Shown piece by piece: positions 1-8,600 of a stretch of DNA of 11,233 bases. Each line of letters begins with the position of its first letter. Position 1 is the first letter of the stretch. The notes beneath the pieces are model-generated. The model was not told where the DNA came from. It did no database searches and worked only from the letters and a program-made list of their open reading frames with translations. The translations under genes were made by a program, and so were the position numbers. The DNA lies in NCBI GenBank assembly GCA_900771365.1, contig CAAGNU010000179.1:1-11233 (forward strand), read 5' to 3'. The DNA comes from Bacteroidales bacterium (GTDB lineage: Bacteria; Bacteroidota; Bacteroidia; Bacteroidales; P3).

Positions 1-18
1 CGACCGAGAAAAAAATTA

Positions 19-30
19 GGATATATATCC
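19..30. promoter_or_regulatory. 12-bp palindrome upstream of the -7 element (possible operator)
   Basis: GGATATATATCC is its own reverse complement. It ends 20 nt before the TATATTTG element at 51-58, so it lies where the -33 box would be, and no TTTG is present there. A dimeric regulator could bind here. That is inference: AT-rich palindromes of this length also arise by chance. Confidence 0.3.
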
Positions 31-50
31 CCTATTTCAAAAATTTGTAG

Positions 51-58
51 TATATTTG
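51..58 (+). promoter_or_regulatory. Bacteroidetes-type -7 promoter element, no clear -33 box
   Basis: TATATTTG fits the Bacteroidetes sigma-ABfr -7 consensus TAnnTTTG and is followed by CA, as in many promoters of this phylum and in the second promoter of this window (11175-11184). No TTTG occurs 18-21 nt upstream; a palindrome at 19-30 lies there instead. Transcription would start near 63-66. The nearest sizeable gene on this strand begins at 364, which implies a long leader, or a separate short transcript. Confidence 0.5.
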
Positions 59-135
59 CAAACGATACAAACATGGTCAGCCTGGTCAACTCTGTTGCGT
101 TTGTTGGTTGAATTCAGCAGCCTCCCCTCAGTCTT

Positions 136-260
136 CCAAATGTTAAAAAAAATCCACCCCCTCAAATCACTTTTTAACAAATCCGGCTTAGGGAGTGGTA
201 GGCTACTGGTGGGCTACTAATAGGCTACAAAAAAAATCCAAATGTTAAATCCAAATGTAA
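136..260. repeat. Dispersed CCAAATGT(T)AA words in the leader
   Basis: CCAAATGTTAAA occurs at 136-147 and 238-249, and a third copy, CCAAATGTAA, follows in tandem at 251-260 with a 13-bp period. A related word, TTTAACAAAT, occurs at 173-182 and again at 303-312. TGTTAAAAA (141-149) and TTTTTAACA (171-179) are exact reverse complements and could form an AT-only 9-bp stem with a 21-nt loop. The words may be binding sites or low-complexity drift. Confidence 0.35.
201..229. repeat. Three direct repeats of GGCTAC(T) with an 11-bp period
   Basis: GGCTACT begins at 201 and 212, and GGCTACA at 223, exactly 11 bp apart. The intervening 4-nt spacers differ (GGTG, AATA). Identical cores with diverged spacers at one helical turn suggest either a short tandem repeat or a row of protein-binding sites on one DNA face. 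No regulator can be named. Confidence 0.5.
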
Positions 261-363
261 AAAAATGGCCGTCTCCCGCCAGCCGCCGCCCTATTCACTA
301 ACTTTAACAAATAAAAATGCGGTATAATAAAATAATATTGTCGCTTTCGCGTTATGAGAGGTG

Positions 364-1839
364 ATGAAAAAATATTTTATATATATATTTCTCTTGTCGG
401 CCGTGGCGCTGATGTGCTCCCTCGCCTCGTGCGAGAAGGAGGAACGCTTCGACGCAGAGCTGTCCGCGCTGCAGTTCTCGTGCGACACGATGGCTTTCGA
501 CACCGTCTTCACCCACATGGGCACCACGACGCGCCAGTTCAAGGTCTACAACCGCGGCGAGGCTGCGGTGCGCCTTGCTGCCGTGGCCCTCGAAGGAGGC
601 CGCGCCTCGCGCTTCCGCCTCAACGTGGACGGCGACACGAGCATGACGGCCCGCGATGTCGACATTGCGGCGGGCGACAGCATCTTCGTCTTCGTGCGGG
701 CCAACATACGCCCCAACGATGCCTCCGAGCCTTTTCTCATTGAGGATGCCGTGCTCTTCAGCACCGAGAACGGACAGCAACGCCGCCTGCCACTCACGGC
801 CTATGGTCGCAACGCGGTATATCATGTCCCTACGGACACCTTACGCACCGAGCAGCCCGACGCTTTCGGCAACCCCTATGCCTACAGCATCATCGACTGC
901 GAGAATTGGCGCCACGACCTGCCCCACGTCATCTTGGGCTATGCTGTGGTGGACTCGCGCCAGACGCTGCACCTCACAGCGGGCGACGAGCTCTATTTCC
1001 ACAACGATGCCGTGCTGTGGATATTCGATAGCGCCAGCCTTGACGTGCAGGGCACGGAGGAGCAGCCTGTGCTCTTCACCTCGGTGCGCCACGATGGCTG
1101 GTACGACTACCTCCCCGGACAGTGGGGCTATATCTGGTGCTCGCAGGGCAGCGTGAACAACAGGATTGACCACGCCGTGATAGAGAACGGCTTTATCGGG
1201 GTGATGATAGACAGCTGTGCCAACACAAATCCCACGCTGGCTATCTCCAATACCGAGATACGCAACCACACCCGCTGCGGCATCATGGGCAAGACGGCCT
1301 ATATTGAGGGCGGCAACCTGCTGATTACGAACTGCGGGGATGCCCTCATGGCCTTGCAGTACGGAGGACGCTACGACTTCTCGGGCTGCACGCTGGCCAA
1401 CTATTGGCGCTACGGCACGCGGAAGTATGCCGGGCTGATGATTACCAACACCTACGACTACGAGGCCGAGCGGATTCACTATGTGTGGCCCATGCAGGCC
1501 CATTTCTCGGACTGCATCGTCTACGGCAACCGCTACGACGGCGAACTCTATGTGGGGCTCGACTCCATCGTGCCGGTCTCGGCCACCTTCGCACACTGCC
1601 TCGTCCGTGGCGGCGAATGGGACGAGGACCCGCTCTTTGTCGACCCTTCCGAGGGCGACTACCATCTCCAGGAAGACTCCCCCGCATGGGGCATAGGATA
1701 CCAGTTCCCCCAGGTCGCGACAGAGGACAGTACCCGCAGCCGTTCCTGCCGCATCCTGCCGCGTGGAGTCGGCTTCGACTGCTCAAGACGGCTGCTGCCG
1801 CGGATTGAAGCCCCTGGCACGAAGCTACGTTTACGCTAA
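364..1839 (+). CDS. Putative surface lipoprotein with Ig-like domain and right-handed beta-helix
   Basis: The product is 491 aa from ATG 364; GTG at 361 is in frame one codon earlier and is the alternative start. The N-terminus has two lysines, a hydrophobic stretch and a lipobox, LASC, with the lipidated cysteine at residue 23, so it is a signal peptidase II substrate. The residues after the cysteine are EKEE, a charged acidic stretch like the lipoprotein export signal that sends Bacteroidetes lipoproteins to the cell surface. Residues about 34-150 read as a beta-sandwich (F-x-V-x-N-R-G, then alternating beta strands) resembling DUF1573/ASH-type domains. Residues about 200-445 have strand-turn repeats of a parallel beta-helix and end in the DPLFVDPSEGDYHLQ...SPAWGIG motif typical of such proteins. 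The ligand is unknown; beta-helix proteins often bind or cut polysaccharides, but no catalytic residues were identified. The gene lies 27 nt before ruvA, probably in one transcript. Confidence 0.75.
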   Translation: MKKYFIYIFLLSAVALMCSLASCEKEERFDAELSALQFSCDTMAFDTVFTHMGTTTRQFKVYNRGEAAVRLAAVALEGGRASRFRLNVDGDTSMTARDVDIAAGDSIFVFVRANIRPNDASEPFLIEDAVLFSTENGQQRRLPLTAYGRNAVYHVPTDTLRTEQPDAFGNPYAYSIIDCENWRHDLPHVILGYAVVDSRQTLHLTAGDELYFHNDAVLWIFDSASLDVQGTEEQPVLFTSVRHDGWYDYLPGQWGYIWCSQGSVNNRIDHAVIENGFIGVMIDSCANTNPTLAISNTEIRNHTRCGIMGKTAYIEGGNLLITNCGDALMALQYGGRYDFSGCTLANYWRYGTRKYAGLMITNTYDYEAERIHYVWPMQAHFSDCIVYGNRYDGELYVGLDSIVPVSATFAHCLVRGGEWDEDPLFVDPSEGDYHLQEDSPAWGIGYQFPQVATEDSTRSRSCRILPRGVGFDCSRRLLPRIEAPGTKLRLR

Positions 1840-1866
1840 CCTTCTAACTCAAAAAACGCAAGAAAG

Positions 1867-2433
1867 ATGTACGAATATATCTCAGGAAAACTCATGACGC
1901 TCACGCCGGCTACCGCTGTGATAGACTGCGGAGGCGTGGGCTATCTGCTTGAAATAACCCTCAACACCTACAGCGCCATTCAGAGCCTCAAAGAGACGAG
2001 GCTGTGGGTGCACGAGGTGGTTCGTGAGGATGCCTACATCCTCTACGGCTTCTACACCATGGAGGAACGCGAGATGTTCCGCCTCCTCATCGGGGTGAGC
2101 GGCGTGGGTGCCGCCACGGCCCGCGTGATGCTCTCCTCGCTCACCGTCGAGGAACTGAAGGGCGCCATAGCGGCCAATGATGCCAAGATGGTGCAGCGTG
2201 CCAAGGGCGTAGGCGCCAAGACAGCGCAGCGCATCGTGCTGGAGCTGCAAGACAAGGTTGACGGTGCTGCCGCTGTGGCTGTCGCACCTGTCGCAAGCCA
2301 GAACAAGCAGGAGGCCCTGGGAGCCTTGGTCATGCTCGGATTTCCCAAGCCGGCTGCCGAAAAGGTGATGTCGGCTCTCGATGCCACCCTCTCTGTGGAA
2401 GAACTCATTAAAGAGGCTTTGAAAAAACTTTAG
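1867..2433 (+). CDS. ruvA: Holliday junction branch migration complex subunit RuvA
   Basis: RuvA (188 aa) binds four-way DNA junctions as a tetramer and loads the RuvB motor for branch migration in homologous recombination, in the cytoplasm. All three family domains are visible. The N-terminal OB fold (about 1-63) carries GGVGYLLEI and the VRED segment; E54 and D55 match the acidic-pin residues E55 and D56 of E. coli RuvA. Two helix-hairpin-helix motifs follow: IGVSGVGAATARVML (about 75-89) and KGVGAKTAQRIVLEL (about 113-127). After an Ala/Val-rich linker (about 131-145) comes the RuvB-contacting domain III, with ALGALVMLGF (about 150-159) and a C-terminal helix. The protein is somewhat shorter than E. 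coli RuvA (203 aa), mostly in the linker. The ATG is preceded by an A-rich AGAAAG and no true Shine-Dalgarno. ruvA next to sprA is a recurring arrangement in T9SS-bearing Bacteroidota. The TAG stop lies inside the left arm of the repeat element that follows. Confidence 0.97.
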   Translation: MYEYISGKLMTLTPATAVIDCGGVGYLLEITLNTYSAIQSLKETRLWVHEVVREDAYILYGFYTMEEREMFRLLIGVSGVGAATARVMLSSLTVEELKGAIAANDAKMVQRAKGVGAKTAQRIVLELQDKVDGAAAVAVAPVASQNKQEALGALVMLGFPKPAAEKVMSALDATLSVEELIKEALKKL

Positions 2434-2659
2434 GTGAGTTCTAAAAATTCAACGTATTATGATTATGAAAATAAAAAAACTTTTCTGCGATTTCGGGCGT
2501 TTTTCGGCATCTTGCTGCTTATCGATTTGTTCTCCGCTTCGCTATCAAAATCCCCATAGGAGATTTCTTTACATAGCCCGCCACGCTCCCTCGCTCGGCA
2601 CAGCAATCTGCTCGAAAGCCACTCCGAAATCCCAAGAAGTCAATTTATAGAACCTACCT
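2432..2659. repeat. MITE-like imperfect palindromic element between ruvA and sprA
   Basis: The outer arms are AGGTGAGTTCTAAAAATTCA (2432-2451) and, read on the other strand, AGGTAGGTTCTATAAATTGA (2640-2659); they match at 16 of 20 positions. Nested inside are further inverted pairs: GATTTCGG 2489-2496 with 2624-2631 (8/8), TTGCTG 2512-2517 with 2601-2606 (6/6), GCTAT 2541-2545 with 2573-2577 (5/5) and AAATCCCC 2548-2555 with GGAGATTT 2559-2566 (7/8). The inner pairs share a centre near 2557-2560, so the region is one large foldable palindrome. The left arm carries about 26 extra bases, so the outer pair is off-centre. A further copy of the end motif lies at 11117-11136. No transposase and no clear target duplication are present. 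A non-autonomous mobile element or a REP-like intergenic repeat is the best reading; a cis-acting RNA structure is the alternative. Confidence 0.6.
2548..2566 (+). terminator. Central hairpin of the ruvA-sprA element, possible weak terminator
   Basis: AAATCCCC and GGAGATTT form a stem with 7 of 8 pairs and a 3-nt ATA loop, followed by CTTTA. As the apex of the larger palindrome it could act as an attenuator or RNA stabiliser between ruvA and sprA. The T-tract is short and the stem has a mismatch, so efficient termination is doubtful. Confidence 0.25.
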
Positions 2660-2666
2660 GTAAGAA

Positions 2667-5600
2667 TTGAAACAACGTAACCCCCATATCCCAGCACGCC
2701 TGCCGCACTTCATTGTGTGGCTGTTGCTGCTTTTCCTCTCGGCATACTCCGCGCCGCTGTGGGCCCAGACGCCCAATACGCCCACGGACTCGGTGATATA
2801 CGACGCCGAGAGCGGCTCCTATATCAAGCTTACTAAGATGGGCGGCATGGTGATAGACCGCCAGTATATGTCGTTCGAGGAATACCAGGACTACCAGATG
2901 AACCAGATCATGAAGCAGTACTGGAACGAGCGTTCGGCACAGAACGACACGGCTTCGGACGACGGACTCCTCAGCCGCATCCCTGGCTTCGGCGAGATTA
3001 GCAAAAAGGTCGACGGACTCCTCGCCATCCCCGACATCAGCATCAACCCCACGGGTAGCGCAGACCTCACCTTCCAGATAGTCAACAACTACTGTGACGA
3101 TAAGAACCGCGACGCGGACAAGCGCAGCGTGACCAACTTCGACTTCGATGAGAACATACAGGTGAGTCTCAACGCTAAGATTGGCGACCTCTTTGACTTC
3201 GACATCAACTGGAACACCATGGCCACCTTCGATTTTGAGAACAAGATTAAACTCAAATACGAAGGCAAGGAGGATGACATACTCCAGCTCTTCGAGGCCG
3301 GCAACGTCTCCTTCCCGCTCAACACCACCCTCATCCACGGCAGCCAGGAACTTTTCGGCTTCCACACCAAGCTGAAATTCGGCAAGCTGACTATTGATGC
3401 CGTGGCCTCTGAGAAAGAGACCAGCACGGAGAACATGCAGATACAGGGCGGAGCCTCTACGCAGGAGTTCCAAATCCGAGCCGATGAGTATGAGGAAAAC
3501 CGCCACTACTTCCTCTCGCAGTATTTCTACGACAACTACAACAAGGCCATGGAGACCCTGCCTACGCCCAACACCAACATCCGCATTATCCGCCTGGAGG
3601 TGTGGCGCACCAATGTAGGCGCCGCTGTGACCAATAACCGCAATATCCTCGCCCTTACCGATCTCGGCGAGAACAACCCGAGCAACAGTCTCGTCTCGGG
3701 AGGCTACTCCGAAAAGCCCGACGATAGCAGCAACGATCTCCTCAGCCTCATGAACACCGATGCTATCCGCAGCATCGATAACGTAACCTCTTACATGCAA
3801 GGCATGGGCTTCGTGGGCGGCACGGACTACGAAAAGGTGGAAAGCGCACGACTGCTCCCCAGTAATGAATATACTTTCAACGAGCAGCTCGGCTTCATTA
3901 CCCTCAGCCAGCCGCTGAGTGCCGACCAGGTCCTGGCCGTGGCATATCAGTACCAGGTGGTTGGCGACCCCACGGTCTACCAGGTCGGCGAACTCACCAC
4001 GGACGGCGTGAACGACCCCAACACGTTGGTCGTGAAACTGATCAAGGGCACGGGCACGGACACCCGCAGCCCGTTGTGGAAGCTGATGATGAAGAATGTA
4101 TATTTTCTCCGCAGCACCCAGATAGGTCGTGAGAACTTCCGACTCAACGTCCTTTATGAGAGTCGCGATGGCGGCGTGGGCGTAGGATACTTCACGGACG
4201 GTCCCAAGGAGGGCATCCCGCTGATTGAACTCTTCGGCCTCGACCGCATGGATGCCTCGCAGAACTATTTCTATGCGGATGGCGTCTTCGACTGGTTTGA
4301 TAGCGCAGCCTTCAAAGGCGGCATCATACAGGCCTCCACGGGCCGCATCTTCTTCCCCTACGTCGAACCCTTCGGCAAGGATCTCCGCACCATCCTGGGC
4401 GACGATGAGTATGCCAAGGAATACTGCTTTGACTCGCTCTACACGATGACCAAGACCCTCGCACAGCAGTATGCCGATAAGAATAAGTTCTACATCGAAG
4501 GCTACTACTCCAGCACGGTGAGCGGCGAAATCTCGCTGGGCTACAGCGTCTCGCAAGGCTCGGTCACGGTCACGGCAGGCGGAGTGCCGCTGATTGAGAA
4601 CGTAGACTATATTGTGGACTACACGATGGGCACGGTTCGCATCATCAATGAGAGCCTTCTTTCAAGCGGCACGCCCATCAGCGTTAGCAGCGAGAACAAC
4701 TCCTTCAGCATGATGACCAAGCGTATGCTCGGCACCCACATCAACTACGAGATACAGCCCGATTTCAACATCGGAGGTACCTTCATGAACCTCTACGAGA
4801 AGCCACTCACGCAGAAGAACAATTTCGGCGAGGAGCCCACGAGCAACAGCATCTGGGGCCTCGATTTGAATTATAGTCATGAAGCCCCCTTCATTACCAA
4901 GTTTGTGGACATGCTGCCCGGCATCTCTACCAAGGCGCCCTCCAACTTGAGCGTCACGGCTGAGTTTGCCCAGTTCATCCCAGGTCTTGCCCGCACGGGC
5001 ACCAAAGAAGGCGTTGTCACATACGTGGATGATTTCGAGGGAGCGGAGAGCAGTATCGACCTCAAAGGTATAACCTATTGGCATCTGGCAAGCACGCCGC
5101 AGGACTACAAGCTCTCGCTGCCCATGTTCCCCGAGTCGCAGCCGGGGTCTGAGCTCGCCTACGGCTTCAACCGAGCCAGGTTGGCTTGGTATCGTATCGA
5201 CAACAGCTTTTATTCCAGCAATCGTCCGCACAACCTCACCGATGAAGATGTCTCACGGCCGTACGCCCGTCGAATCTATGAGCGTGAGGTGTTCCCCAAC
5301 AAGAGCCAGGTGCAGGGCGAGCCGACGATGATTTACGAGCTCAATCTGGCCTACTACCCCGAAGAACGCGGCCCGTACAATTACGACGTAGCCCCGTCGC
5401 CCTACAGCGCCGGTCTTACCGAGGACGGCAAACTGGCCAATCCGAGCAGCCGCTGGGCGGGTATTATGCGCAAACTCGACTACACCGATTTTGAAACGCA
5501 GAACATCGAGACCCTTGAGTTCTGGCTCATGGACCCCTTCATAGACAATCCCAACCATACGGGCGGCAAGCTGTATATCAACTTGGGTGACATTAGTGAG

Positions 5601-8600
5601 GACATCCTTCGCGACGGCCGCAAGTTTTTCGAGAACGGCCTGCCGATCAGCGAAGAGGTGACGGGCGTGGATACGACTATCTGGGGTCGTGTGCCGAACA
5701 CCCAGCCTATCGTCAACGCTTTCGACAACAACGAGTCGGCTCGCCGTTACCAAGATGTCGGATATGACGGCTTGAGCTCGACAAACGGCATGGACGATGA
5801 GCAGAGTTTCTTTTCAGATTATATCAATCAGATAGCAGCACGTTTCGGCACCAACTCGCTGGCCTATCAGCTGGCCGCACAAGACCCCTCGGGCGATGAT
5901 TTCCACTACTACCTTGGTAGCGACTACGATGACCAGGATGTGAAACTCAACGACCGCTACAAATACTACAACAACTCCGAAGGCAACTCCACTGTGGATG
6001 CCGACAACCCTGAGAACTATTCTACTGCGGCTACGGCCTACCCCAATGTGGAGGACATCAACAAGGACAACACCCTCAGCGAGGCAGAGAACTACTATCA
6101 ATATGTATTAGAGCTCGACCCCACCAAGATGGTGATTGGTGAGAATCATATCGTGGATATCCAAGAAGCCGAGAATGTGATGCTTGCTGATGGTAGCACC
6201 ACCTCGTGCAAATGGTACCAGTTCCGCATCCCTATCCGTGAGTACGACCAGCTTGTCGGCAAGTTCAACGGTTTCCAGTCCATCCGCTTCATGCGTATGT
6301 TCTTGAACGATTTCGAAGAGCCCATCATTCTGCGTTTCGCCACCCTCGAACTGGTATACTCCACTTGGCGCAAATACACCGAGGAGCTGCTGCAGCCAGG
6401 CGACTATACTACGGGAACAGGAGCCAACACCTCCTTCAGCATCAGCACCGTGAGTATCGAGGAGAACGGCAGCCGCTACCCTGTGCCGTATGTGCTGCCT
6501 CCCGACATCAATCGTGAACAGTGGTATAGCTCATCCTCTGCGTTCACCTTGCTCAATGAGCAGGCGCTCTCGCTCGACATTACCGACCTCGCTTCAGGCG
6601 ATGCACGCGCGGTCTATCGCAACAGTCAGTATGACCTCCGCAACTACGGCAAGCTGAAGATGTTTGTCCACGCTGAGAAGAAGAATGAAATCGTCCCCAT
6701 GGATGATGACGATTTGGTGCTCTTCGTCCGCCTGGGTAGCGACTATACCAATAATTATTATGAGTATGAGGTTCCGTTGAAGTTCACGGAATGGGGAGTC
6801 GGAAAGGATGACCCGTATGTCATCTGGCCGCTCGAAAACAATGTGGAGGTGGACCTCACTAAATTGGTCGACATCAAGACAAATCGCAATAAGCTCATTC
6901 GTAGCGGAGACCTTTCCTACAGCAGCCAACTTCTCTATAGCGAATATGTTGACGGACACAAATACACCGTTCTGGGTGCGCCCAACTTGGGCAAAGTGAA
7001 GGTTATCATGGTGGGCGTGCGTAACCCGAAGAAGGAGACGCTGGATGACGGCAATAATATGCTGCCGAAGTCGTGCGTTGTATGGCTGAACGAATTACGC
7101 CTCACCGACTTCAACAATCGTGGTGGCTGGGCTGCTACCGCGCTGGCCCGAACCAATCTTGCCGACTTGGGCAACCTCTCACTCTACGGTTCGTATCGCA
7201 CTGCCGGCTTCGGCAACTTGGAAGAGAAGCCTACTTCGTTGGAGTTGGTCAACACTATGCAGGCTCAGACTACCATGGACCTCGAATTGGGTAAGTTCCT
7301 GCCAGATGAATGGGGGGTGCATATACCGTTCTATCTCGATTGGAACAATCAGATTGGCAGCCCTGAGTATAACCCGATGGACCCCGATGTGCGTTTGAAG
7401 GAAGACCTCAAGACCTATCAAACCCAGGCCGAGCGCGACAGCGTCCGCAACATGGCTCAGGAACGCAAGACGACGACGAACATCACCCTGACTAACGTGC
7501 GTAAAGACCGCACGGGTAAGAACGCATTGAAGCCTCATTTCTACGATATTGAGAATTTCTCGCTCTCATATGCCTATAGCCGTGAGCGTTCCTCCGACGA
7601 TGAGCTTACCTACTACAACAAGGATCAGCACCGCGGCAGCGTTACCTATACATACGTGCCACAAGACCCGGGACAGTTCACTCCTTTTGCCAAGTCGCAG
7701 TCCAAATTTATCAACAACAAGAACCTCAAGTTTATCAAGGAGTTTAACATCGGATATAAGCCCAAGAACCTCACTTTCAACACCGAAATCTATCGCGACT
7801 ATGAGGAGACACTCCTCCGCAACAAGGGTGCGGCTTTGGTGATAATGAAGCCCACATACTTCAAACAATTCACATGGAAGCGCGACTACGGCTTGCAGTG
7901 GGATTTCGCCAAGAGCATCCATTTGCAGTACAATGCCTCGGCCAACACCCGTATCGACGAGCCTATTGGCCGTGTTGATACCCGCGGCAGTCGCGACAGC
8001 ATCTGGCACTCTATCGCCACAGGCGGCACGATGCAGAACTATCAGCAGACCATCAACCTCACTTGGGATGTTCCCGTGAGTAAACTGCCGTACCTTGACT
8101 TCTTGCGTGCTCCAGTTACGTACCGTACTGTCTATAACTATCTCGGCACCACGCAGGCTCTGGCATCTCAGGGAAGCACCCTCAACAGCTCCACGCAGTT
8201 CCAGGCCTCTCTGACAGGACAGATGAAGACGCTCTATGATAAGATTCCGTTTATCAAGAAAGCCTATCAGCAGAAGAACAATCAGCCACCGAAAGATCCC
8301 AAGCGGATGACCAAGAAGGAGCGAGACAAGGCCGTTCAGGATTCAATAGCCAGGCTCAGCAATCCCGACTCGGTGCGTCGTGCCGAGCGTGCGGAGATGC
8401 TTAGCAATATTGCCAATTTCGGCATCCGCTTCGTGACCTGTCTGAAGAGTTTCGGTATTCAGTACAGCAATTCGACAGGCTCCATCCTTCCAGGCTACAT
8501 GGGCACTGTTAGCATCCTCGGCATGGATCCGCGAAATGGCTGGCTGCCTGGGCCGAGTTTTGTGTTAGGCTATAACGATGGCCTTGTCGACCGACTGCGA

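Larger units (their letters stand above)
1..363. other. AT-rich intergenic leader without a convincing gene
   Basis: No open reading frame of credible length or composition was found here on either strand. The stretch is rich in A and T runs, with two GC-richer islands (about 76-135 and 270-292). It holds a Bacteroidetes-type -7 element, a 12-bp palindrome, an 11-bp-period triple repeat and repeated CCAAATGT-type words, each listed separately. A 12-codon ATG frame at 73-111 (MVSLVNSVAFVG) starts soon after the presumed transcription start, but nothing beyond its position supports translation. If the -7 element at 51-58 serves the lipoprotein gene at 364, the transcript has an unusually long 5' leader of about 300 nt. 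The gene upstream of this window is unknown. Confidence 0.6.

Noticed and set aside
141..179. AT-only 9-bp inverted repeat as a terminator
   Set aside because: The stem has one G-C-type pair only, the loop is 21 nt and no U-tract follows the 3' arm.
252..259. Minus-strand -7 element TACATTTG
   Set aside because: There is no minus-strand -33 box at the expected distance and no minus-strand gene start below it in the window; it is one of the CCAAATGT repeat words.
136..312. Possible CRISPR array in the leader repeats
   Set aside because: The repeat words are only 7-13 bp, spacers are irregular or very short, and no cas gene is present.
333..340. TAATATTG as a -7 element close to the lipoprotein gene
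   Set aside because: It misses one fixed base of TAnnTTTG and has no -33 box; it may be a weak promoter but cannot be supported.
841..1665. 274-codon open frame on the minus strand
   Set aside because: It is antisense to the lipoprotein gene, has no recognisable domain and no promoter or ribosome site; the + frame has a lipobox and beta-helix pattern.
2459..2650. 63-codon + strand open frame (MIMKIKKLFCDF...)
   Set aside because: It lies wholly inside the palindromic element and its composition looks like translated non-coding repeat. It could be annotated as a hypothetical protein, but nothing supports translation.
2640..4556. 638-codon open frame on the minus strand
   Set aside because: It lies fully antisense to the start of sprA, which has a signal peptide and family motifs. 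The translation is Val/Glu/Ala-rich with no domain, as expected from antisense reading of GC-biased codons.
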